Positions 1 to 6,809 of a DNA stretch of 64,000 nt are shown here, piece after piece; the stretch's first letter is position 1; every line of letters starts with the position of its first letter. Position numbers and translations under genes: made by a program. A model generated the notes under the pieces. It had not been told where the DNA came from. It ran no database searches and saw only the letters and a program-made list of their open reading frames with translations. Origin of the DNA: Paenibacillus sp. YN15. Lineage in GTDB: Bacteria > Bacillota > Bacilli > Paenibacillales > NBRC-103111. Location of the stretch: NCBI RefSeq assembly GCF_003285005.1, contig NZ_QMFA01000037.1, positions 1-64,000 of the forward strand. Direction: 5' to 3'.

Positions 1-66
1 TCAATCTACACTGAAAGTGACATTTTCTTAGAAGAGTTACGGTGACATTTTCTCAGACTATTGACA
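1..66. mobile_element. possible terminal end of an IS21-like insertion sequence
   Basis: The 12-base string GTGACATTTTCT occurs twice, at 17-28 and 42-53, with a 25-base period. Short, closely spaced tandem copies of a GTGACATTTTC-type sequence are typical of IS21-family ends, where they are thought to be transposase binding sites. The transposase genes would lie outside the window, so only one end could be present. No target duplication can be checked from here. A chance repeat is the alternative. Confidence 0.35.
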
Positions 67-192
67 TCCCTTACCCGCTTCATGTTAACTCCCGCCAAAC
101 CAGGCCATTATATATGAAATTTCGAATACAATTTATGAGCCGGCTTCCGTGAATAAGCTGCTTGGGCTCCTCCATAGTTCCGCAAAAACACA

Positions 193-230
193 AAAGTCCG
201 GCTGCAAGGAATTCCCTGCAGCCGGACTTT
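193..230 (-). terminator. rho-independent terminator after the 57-residue ORF
   Basis: A 14-bp perfect stem (193-206 with 217-230, core AGTCCGGCTGCA) is followed on the minus strand by a T-rich stretch (CTTTTGTGTTTTTG). It starts 9 bases past the stop of the small minus-strand gene at 239, so it should end transcription coming from cheR or that gene. Confidence 0.8.
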
Positions 231-238
231 ACGCCGCG

Positions 239-412
239 CTACACCAGCGGAACAGAAGAGGGCAGCGAATCCTTTCGCATCCGTACCTCCTGCAGCTCGG
301 GATCATTCATCATGCCCGTAAGCTGAGACAAATCGATGCCCAAAATCTGCGCACACTCCTGCATCGTGATAAACCCGCGGCGATAAGCAGTGATGACCTT
401 CCGCTTATCCAT
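239..412 (-). CDS. small conserved hypothetical protein, 57 aa
   Basis: The ATG at 412 is chosen because a strong ribosome binding site (GAGGGGGG) lies about 9 bases upstream; an earlier in-frame ATG at 430 has none. The peptide starts MDKRKVITAYRRGF and contains ITMQECAQILGID, which reads like a helix-turn-helix or short regulatory helix pair. No membrane segment is visible. It lies just downstream of cheR on the same strand and is closed by a clear terminator, which supports a real gene. The function is unknown; a small DNA-binding or developmental protein is only a guess. Confidence 0.6.
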   Translation of the reverse strand: MDKRKVITAYRRGFITMQECAQILGIDLSQLTGMMNDPELQEVRMRKDSLPSSVPLV

Positions 413-535
413 CTTGACGGCCCCCCTCAAGCATGTCTGGAAGTCAAGCCGCTTTCTCTTGGTTGCGTCTGGAGTCCCGGAAAAAACGGCTTCTATGTAT
501 AGTATGGGAAAAGCAGGGAATCCTTATACTCCCCC

Positions 536-1312
536 TTACTTCTTCCGGTAAAAGAAGGTGTCTGCCGGTTCCATGTTATATTGGCCCGGCGAGAAAATCT
601 GCTCCGTGCTTCCCACAAACAGGAGTCCGCCCGGCTTTAAGGCTTTGGCAAATTTGTGATAGAGCAGATGTTTGGCTTCTTCGGTAAAATAGATCATCAC
701 ATTGCGGCACACAATCAGATCGAAGTTTTCCTCGAAGGTGTCCACCAGCAAATTCTGCTTTTGAAACCGGATCATTCTCTTCAGATCATCGGTGACACAA
801 AAGGTCAGCTGGTCCTGGCGGAAATACTTCTTGAGATAATGGGCAGGCACATCCCGGACGGAACGGTCCGGATAAACCGCCTTCTTCGCCTTCTCCAGCG
901 CACCCTCGTCAATATCCGTTGCCAAGAGCTGAATATCCGCCCTCTTGCTCTGCTCCGCCAGAATCATCGCCAGGGTATACGGCTCCTCGCCGGTAGAGCA
1001 GGCTGCGCTCCATACCTTGGGACGGCTTGTGGCTTTAAGCATCTCCGGCACAAACCTAACCTCCAGAATCTCCCACCGGTTCGGATTGCGCCAAAATTCC
1101 GACACGTTGATGGTCATCCTGTCCAGAAATTCATAGAACAGGTTCTTGTCCTTCATCATGGCCTCAAAAAAGTCGGAAAAGGTTTTATATCCCTTTTTTT
1201 CCCGCAGCGTGGTCAAACGCCGTTTCATTTGCGCTTCTTTGTATTGGGACAAATCAATCGCGGTATAATCCTTTACCTTCTTAATAAAAAGGGCAAAATC
1301 CTTGTCTTCCAT
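536..1312 (-). CDS. cheR: chemotaxis protein methyltransferase CheR
   Basis: CheR transfers methyl groups from S-adenosylmethionine to glutamates of chemoreceptors in the cytoplasm, setting adaptation. The 258-aa length fits the family. Residues 1-60 form the small N-terminal helical domain. TINVSEFWRN (68-77) is the conserved CheR segment, SAACSTGEEPYTLAM (about 102-116) is the SAM-binding loop, LLATDID (129-135) is the acidic ribose-binding strand, and VCRNVMIYF (201-209) is the family signature. A GGGAGG ribosome site precedes the ATG. The ndk-cheR order is the same as in B. subtilis, supporting the assignment. No flagellar or chemoreceptor gene is in the window. Confidence 0.95.
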   Translation of the reverse strand: MEDKDFALFIKKVKDYTAIDLSQYKEAQMKRRLTTLREKKGYKTFSDFFEAMMKDKNLFYEFLDRMTINVSEFWRNPNRWEILEVRFVPEMLKATSRPKVWSAACSTGEEPYTLAMILAEQSKRADIQLLATDIDEGALEKAKKAVYPDRSVRDVPAHYLKKYFRQDQLTFCVTDDLKRMIRFQKQNLLVDTFEENFDLIVCRNVMIYFTEEAKHLLYHKFAKALKPGGLLFVGSTEQIFSPGQYNMEPADTFFYRKK

Positions 1313-1781
1313 CGTCTATTTTCCTCCCGGGTCGGCATGCGCTAGGAAGTCTTTCCACGAGACCCACAGCTGATGCTTTTATTGCCTGGTATCTTTTTGT
1401 ATCGCCGGCCAGGTCAATCTCGCAAAATGGTTGCCGGCTCCGCTATGTATTCCATGTGTTTGCGCCAAACTCCTTCTTGCCTGCCACAAAAAATCCGTAC
1501 GGCCGCCAGCCCTTCCTCTGCGCCTCATTTCCCGGACCCTGGTTCCGTTATTTCGCAAAAATCGGCCTATTTTTCTCGGAGCGGACACAAGATCCGTTAA
1601 GTGTGAAAAAACAGCGGTTCTCCACCCTTTTGGAGCAAAATAACGAATCGTCTGTCCGTGAAAGTCCAGAAAAGAGCCAAATACGGAAAATAACGGATTC
1701 TCTGTCCGCAACCATTCAATGGATGGACCATAAAATCACATCCAAGAACCGAGTACGCGGCAGAAGTGACGCCGATACCAC
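1313..1781. other. intergenic region between cheR and ndk with a four-unit repeat
   Basis: This gap holds no convincing coding sequence on either strand; the short open frames lack ribosome sites and recognisable motifs. Its main content is the four-unit inverted repeat cluster at 1532-1709, described separately. The cheR ribosome site lies at its left edge and the ndk terminator at its right edge. Confidence 0.6.
1532..1709. repeat. four-unit intergenic repeat, two direct then two inverted copies (locus A)
   Basis: Four 19-base units lie at 1532-1550, 1581-1599, 1641-1659 and 1691-1709. The first two read as CCGGACCCTGGTTCCGTTA and GCGGACACAAGATCCGTTA; the last two are on the opposite strand (ACGGACAGACGATTCGTTA and GCGGACAGAGAATCCGTTA). 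The pitch is 49 bases in the left arm and 50 in the right arm. The arms could pair with each other as RNA or bind a protein on one face of the helix. Two other loci in the window share the layout. Confidence 0.7.
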
Positions 1782-1813
1782 AAAAAAACACCCGGATTCC
1801 AGGAATCCAGGTG
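1782..1813 (-). terminator. terminator of ndk
   Basis: On the minus strand CACCTGGATTCC and GGAATCCGGGTG form a stem with a one-base loop, followed by seven T residues. It begins 22 bases beyond the ndk stop codon and points the same way. Confidence 0.85.
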
Positions 1814-1834
1814 CCGCGCTGGCAAAGACAGCGC

Positions 1835-2278
1835 TTAAATCCATCTGCTGTTTGCCCGTTCATATGTAACCAGCTCCTCCGGACGGAAGAAATTGCCGAT
1901 TTCCCGCTCCGCCGCCTCCGGCGAATCGGAACCGTGAATCAGGTTCATGCCCGTATGTATGGAAAAATCGCCCCGGATCGTGCCCGGCACCGCATCCACT
2001 GCTTTGGTCTTACCCATCATCATCCGCGAAAGGGTGACAATATCGTCTCCCTGCCACACCATGGCAAACACCGGCCCGGAGGTAATAAAATCCACCAATT
2101 CTCCATAGAAAGGCTTTTCCCGGTGCTCCGCGTAATGGAATTCCGCCTGTTCCTGCGAGACAATCAACAGCTTGGCGGCGATGAGTTGAAACCCTTTCAT
2201 TTCAAAGCGCTTTACAATTTCTCCGATTAAACCGCGTTGCACACCGTCAGGCTTCACCATCAAAAATGTCTTATCCAA
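1835..2278 (-). CDS. ndk: nucleoside diphosphate kinase
   Basis: Ndk moves the gamma-phosphate of ATP to nucleoside diphosphates through a phosphohistidine, balancing NTP and dNTP pools in the cytoplasm. The 147-aa protein starts [19 protein letters not shown], the classic Ndk N-terminus, and has the active-site string NLIHGSD with His115. The start is a TTG codon preceded by GGGGTG seven bases upstream; the only in-frame ATG is seven codons in and would cut into the conserved first strand, so TTG is preferred. In B. subtilis this gene follows hepT directly; here hepT is about 50 kb away. A terminator follows. Confidence 0.95.
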   Translation of the reverse strand: MDKTFLMVKPDGVQRGLIGEIVKRFEMKGFQLIAAKLLIVSQEQAEFHYAEHREKPFYGELVDFITSGPVFAMVWQGDDIVTLSRMMMGKTKAVDAVPGTIRGDFSIHTGMNLIHGSDSPEAAEREIGNFFRPEELVTYERANSRWI

Positions 2279-2340
2279 CCGCCATCACCCCAGTTTTGTA
2301 TATGACGAAAATCACATGATAAGTGTACTCTATATACATA

Positions 2341-2462
2341 TGTTTCGCAAATACAAACGATGCCCTATCCCCTGGCCTGCTTCAGATACTGCTTGGGGGA
2401 GGTGCCGGTTTTCTGCTTGAATAAGGCGCAGAAATACGCCTCGTTCATGATGCCCACCATGT
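2341..2462 (-). pseudogene. 122-bp duplicate of the 3' end of the AraC-type regulator gene at 16898
   Basis: These 122 bases match 16874-16995 with a single difference (G at 2443 against A at 16976). The copy carries the last 32 codons or so, the stop codon and 24 downstream bases of the response regulator gene whose complete copy ends at 16898. Identity starts at 2341 and breaks at 2463. The fragment has no start or promoter and cannot make a functional protein. It sits 62 bases upstream of ndk, at the left edge of the carbohydrate island, and with its partner brackets module 1 as a direct repeat. Confidence 0.9.
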
Positions 2463-2465
2463 GAT

Positions 2466-2502
2466 ACAAAAGGCCGCTTACCCCCTATCGGGAGCAAGCG
2501 GC
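2466..2502 (-). terminator. terminator after the large glycosidase gene
   Basis: On the minus strand GCCGCTT (2502-2496) pairs with AAGCGGC (2479-2473), with further pairing of a CTCCCGATAGGGGG core, followed by CTTTTG. It begins 40 bases beyond the stop at 2543. Confidence 0.75.
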
Positions 2503-2542
2503 TACGGCGGCGGATGTTTTTTATAGCCTGACGGCGCAGGCC

Positions 2543-5500
2543 CTACCTGACTTCTACTGCAAGACTTTCGCTGCGGGCCACCCCCGCTTCATTCTCCAGC
2601 TCGCATACGTAAATATAGCGGCCCGGCGCTTTATTCTCCAGCTCTGTAATGACAGTTTGGACCAAGGGGGTAGCAACGGCAAGCTGCCGGGTATCAACCA
2701 ATTCCCCGTTCTCATAAAGACGGTATATGCTCCCATTCACTCCCCACCACATGTCCGCCCGCACCTGAAAGCTGCCTTCCTGCCCCCAGTTGTTGTGGGA
2801 AAGCACCGGTTTGCCCGGCTCTGCCTGGATTACCTCAACAATCCATTCCCCGCTGCGGGTGGTGCCTGAGGAATTGCTCAACTCGGCGTAATAGCGATAT
2901 GTGCCATTGGGTTTTCCCTTGATCAGAGTTACCGCCGACTGGGCGCCGGGAGAACGGGCCTCCAGCGCCTGCGTATTCACAAGGACGCCATTTTCATACA
3001 GCTTATAGGTATCGGCGTTGCTTCCCCACCACATATTCATGGCAATGCGATAATGTCCGTCCCGGATGCCGTAATCATATCCATTGTCGTCGGACAGCAC
3101 CGGGACTCCCGGCGCTTCACCCGCCTGAGGCGCTTCCCCGGAGCCTGTCTTGATGACCAGCACAATCGGATAATCCCGCACGATCATGTCCTTCATGAGA
3201 ACCGCACCGGCTTCCTTTGTAAATTCCACAGCCTGCACCGTTCCCGTCAGCATATCCACTGCCTCAATTTCCACAACATTGTCCCGCTCCAGGCGAATAT
3301 CGGTAAGCATGCCTGTGTTCTCATCACTCATAGGCACAGCACTCCAATAAGGCACATACAGCAACTGTCTATCCGCATTTTCAAAGGCGCCGTCGGTCCA
3401 TTCCGGAATGCTCCCGCTATGCTCCAGCGCGTCTGCCAGATCAACGGGACGAAGGGAACTGTCAAACAGGGCGGAAACATTGCGCAGGGCGTACCAGGCC
3501 GGCTTCCGCACCCCGGCAAAATCCGTCAGCCCCCATTCGCTTTCACCGGTTTTGACCGGGTCGAGAGACCACCAATTGGTGGGACCCAGCCCCAGCATGT
3601 AATGGTAAATGTATAAGCGTGATAAAAACTTCGCCTGGGAGAGCCATGTCACATTGTAGGCGCCTTCCCCCGTATTGATGGAGGTTTCCGTGATCCAAAC
3701 CTGAATATCCGGATTGTAGCCCGCAAGAAGCTGCTTGTAGGCCTCCACCTCTGCCGCATAATTGGAATAGGGCTGATCAGAGGGAGAGCGCCGCTCGCCA
3801 TTATGAATAAAGGTGCCTACCGCTTCAGGGGTTACAACCGCCTTGGGCCGCTCTTTATACACGTGAACACCCATAATGTCCACGATTTCATCCAGCCCTT
3901 CCTCCATAATTTCCTCTGTCCAGCCGAAATCAAACAAAGCCGTTTCAATCTCAATGGGCGTAAGGGGATCAACCGCCTTTATCTCCTGAGCCGCCGCTTT
4001 CACCATCCGGGCGTAAACCGCCGGAAACTCCTCCACCCCATAGCTCTTCCGGGCTCCGAAATTTTGCTCATTGCCGATGGCCCATACGTCTACTTTGCCC
4101 TTCAGCTGATTGGCCACCCAACCGCAAAACTCGGCATATTGACGAATATGGAACGCTTCATCCTCCTGAAGCGCGGCCACAGACGGAGCTTGCTGGAAGC
4201 GGAAAATAATCTGCACCCCGTTGTCCGCCACATGCTGAAGATTGTCAAGCAACGATTGCGGCAAGGCTTGAAGAGCACCGCTTTTGTATTGGTTGTAAAA
4301 GGTTCCGTCGGCAAGCAGCAGCCACTTGACTCCCGCCTCGAACATGCTGCCATAAAATTCATCGTAATCGAAATAATCTCCGCCCAGGGAATTGGCCGCC
4401 GAAGCTGTTCCTCCGTTTTGCGCCAGGGCATAATTGATGCTGTCTCCTTTATAAACCTCCAGTTCTTTCAGTTGAAAATAGTACGCGCCATTCTCGCTTT
4501 TCAGTCGTGTGGCGGTTACCCGCACATAACGGGCCTCCGTCTCCGGGAATTCAAACACCTGCGGCTCATCGGATTCCACCGGCCCGTAATCGCTCCGGCT
4601 GACCACTGTCGTCCAGGAAGCGCCGTCCCGGCTGACCTGAATGGCAAAGTCCAGCGGGAATGCGATGCCACCTGCCCGGGCCTTCAGCACAACCTTGTCA
4701 ATGACCCGGACGGCATCCATCTCAACCTGTGCCCACTCCTGGGCATCGGCAGTTGAATGCAGCCTGGAGGAGAACACCGTGTTCATATGCCCGGCAGTAT
4801 CCCCGTCGATCAGCCAGTAGCTGCCCCACTCCGGACTTTTCACCTCAGGCGTGTTGTAGAAAAAATTATTGCTCTTGGTTAACGCCATGCCGCTTATGTT
4901 ATCGCCAATTTCATGGGAATGGCGGGAAACCAGCCCGGTCAGCCCGTTGGCGTTGTTCCATTGGCTGGGTTGCGCAGCATCCATAGCTGGAGCAGGCAGC
5001 GGCACATCCGTTAATTGGGGCTCGGGAGGGGGAGAATAGTCGCCTCCGTCTCCGATTCCGCCAACAATATCATCCTCATTGCCGGTGGCATGATAAACAA
5101 GCTGGATGTCATCGAAATAAAGGCTGCCCTGGCGCTCCACCGAATTCTTCTTGGTAATCAGAACCTGGAAGAAATACATCGGCAAATCAGTCTGACGGTT
5201 GCCGTCTCCCCCGTAGCTGGTTGAAGGGCGCGAGATGGCAAATTGGATATACTTCCAGCCTTCCCAGTCCACTTTCACCACATTCCGGCCATAGGCAAAT
5301 ACCTCCTTGCCGGAATCCATCAAATTCAGCTCCAGCGAATAGCCGCTCCTGTCTCCGTACACCCAGATCCCCACCTTGTCAGGAGTACCGGGAAGCCGCA
5401 GACCTGTTTGCCAGTTAGAAGCAAGGAAACCTGTCATCTCCTGAACGTTTTCTCGGAAATGATAGTCCAGCTTCAACGCTTTTGCGCCGCTGTGAGCTTG

Positions 5501-6754
5501 CTCCTCCGATACGGACAAAGCGGATTTCCCTGCTCCCTGGGGCAAAAGCATCCATTTTGAGGCTTCGTCCCGGGATTCAAAGGATTGAAAAACAATTTTC
5601 TGGTTGGGTTCTCCCGTCACGGCCACAACCTGCACCGCAGCGGAAGCCTGAAACTGCCGGAAACGGCTCTGTATAACAGCCTCACCTGGGGACTGGGCCA
5701 TTACTCTTCCCGCGGTATCCACTGTTGCCACAGCCGGATTGGAGGAATAATACTCCGCATACGGGGTCAAATCGGATACGCTCCCGTCGGCGCGGGTTCC
5801 GGAAACCACTGTATTGAAGCTCTCCCCCGCAGCCAGGGCATACCGCACATTATTCAGCTTGATGCTTTTCACATCCGCATATGGGTCTTCATAAATCAGC
5901 TCCAAATCATCTACATAGATGGCTCCCTGCTTATCCGCCATGGATGCCGTCTTGGTAATAAACAGCTGGAAGAAATGCAGGGGCTGATCCGCAATTCCGT
6001 TGCCGCCATATTTTCCCGCAGGGGATGACAGGGAGAAGCGCACATACCGCCAGCCGCTCCAGTCGATCACCATGGACTCCTTGCCATACTGAAACACCTC
6101 CCCTTGGGCATCCATCAAATCCAGCTCCAACAGATAGCCGCTGTTGTCTCCGTATACCCAAACTCCGATGCTGTCAGGTTGCCCGGGAAGCTTGATGCCC
6201 CTATTCCAATTGGCCGCTATCAGACCTGCAAGCTCACTCGTTCCGGTTTGGGAAAAATTATAGGTCAACTTCAATGCTCTTGCTCCTGAGCGAACCTGCT
6301 CTCCAGAGGAGGCCAGCGCCGATTTTCCCGTTCCCTGGGGCAATAACCGCCATTGAGCCGTGTTTTCCTCCTCAAAATCCTGGAACAGTACCCTTTGCTC
6401 CTCCTCTCCGGTAATTTCTACTGTCAAAACAGAAGCAGCCGCCTGATAGCCTTCGTAGGAAGCATGTATAATGGCCTTTCCTTCAGCCAGGGCGGTGACC
6501 GTTCCGGCATCGTCCACTGAGGCTACAGCAGAATCGGATGAGCTGAACTGGGCCAGAGCGGTAATGTCCTGCCTGGAGCTGTCGCTGTAAACCGCTGTTA
6601 CAATGGTTGAATAGGTCTCTCCCACAGCCAGACCGTAATGGCTGGATTGCAGCTCAATCCGGACAACAGAAGCAGCAAACACAGGAACAGCGGCCAAATG
6701 GGCCAGCAATAAGAACGCAAGGAGAACCGGCATCATTTTTTTCAAAAGCGTCAC
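2543..6754 (-). CDS. secreted multidomain clan GH-A glycoside hydrolase
   Basis: The protein has 1403 aa, starting at a GTG with GGGAGGG seven bases upstream; the open frame extends further but without a ribosome site. A signal peptide (about 1-27, ending PVFA) is followed by a Big_2-type Ig domain (28-118), a jelly-roll carbohydrate-binding-like domain (118-290), a second copy of this pair (290-550), a Gly/Pro-rich linker, an F5/8 type C (discoidin) domain (about 600-780), and a TIM-barrel catalytic domain (about 780-1130). WAIGNEQN (near 895) looks like the acid/base motif and VWITETS (near 1021) like the nucleophile strand of clan GH-A. Two beta-sandwich repeats containing MWWG close the protein. 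No SLH or sorting motif is seen, so it is probably released. It is the last gene of module 1. The GH family number and substrate are not determinable by eye. Confidence 0.8.
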   Translation of the reverse strand: MTLLKKMMPVLLAFLLLAHLAAVPVFAASVVRIELQSSHYGLAVGETYSTIVTAVYSDSSRQDITALAQFSSSDSAVASVDDAGTVTALAEGKAIIHASYEGYQAAASVLTVEITGEEEQRVLFQDFEEENTAQWRLLPQGTGKSALASSGEQVRSGARALKLTYNFSQTGTSELAGLIAANWNRGIKLPGQPDSIGVWVYGDNSGYLLELDLMDAQGEVFQYGKESMVIDWSGWRYVRFSLSSPAGKYGGNGIADQPLHFFQLFITKTASMADKQGAIYVDDLELIYEDPYADVKSIKLNNVRYALAAGESFNTVVSGTRADGSVSDLTPYAEYYSSNPAVATVDTAGRVMAQSPGEAVIQSRFRQFQASAAVQVVAVTGEPNQKIVFQSFESRDEASKWMLLPQGAGKSALSVSEEQAHSGAKALKLDYHFRENVQEMTGFLASNWQTGLRLPGTPDKVGIWVYGDRSGYSLELNLMDSGKEVFAYGRNVVKVDWEGWKYIQFAISRPSTSYGGDGNRQTDLPMYFFQVLITKKNSVERQGSLYFDDIQLVYHATGNEDDIVGGIGDGGDYSPPPEPQLTDVPLPAPAMDAAQPSQWNNANGLTGLVSRHSHEIGDNISGMALTKSNNFFYNTPEVKSPEWGSYWLIDGDTAGHMNTVFSSRLHSTADAQEWAQVEMDAVRVIDKVVLKARAGGIAFPLDFAIQVSRDGASWTTVVSRSDYGPVESDEPQVFEFPETEARYVRVTATRLKSENGAYYFQLKELEVYKGDSINYALAQNGGTASAANSLGGDYFDYDEFYGSMFEAGVKWLLLADGTFYNQYKSGALQALPQSLLDNLQHVADNGVQIIFRFQQAPSVAALQEDEAFHIRQYAEFCGWVANQLKGKVDVWAIGNEQNFGARKSYGVEEFPAVYARMVKAAAQEIKAVDPLTPIEIETALFDFGWTEEIMEEGLDEIVDIMGVHVYKERPKAVVTPEAVGTFIHNGERRSPSDQPYSNYAAEVEAYKQLLAGYNPDIQVWITETSINTGEGAYNVTWLSQAKFLSRLYIYHYMLGLGPTNWWSLDPVKTGESEWGLTDFAGVRKPAWYALRNVSALFDSSLRPVDLADALEHSGSIPEWTDGAFENADRQLLYVPYWSAVPMSDENTGMLTDIRLERDNVVEIEAVDMLTGTVQAVEFTKEAGAVLMKDMIVRDYPIVLVIKTGSGEAPQAGEAPGVPVLSDDNGYDYGIRDGHYRIAMNMWWGSNADTYKLYENGVLVNTQALEARSPGAQSAVTLIKGKPNGTYRYYAELSNSSGTTRSGEWIVEVIQAEPGKPVLSHNNWGQEGSFQVRADMWWGVNGSIYRLYENGELVDTRQLAVATPLVQTVITELENKAPGRYIYVCELENEAGVARSESLAVEVR

Positions 6755-6809
6755 TTCATTTCCCTCCCTGAATAATGAGTATGGGCGTTGCGTGACTTTA
6801 ACAGCAGAA

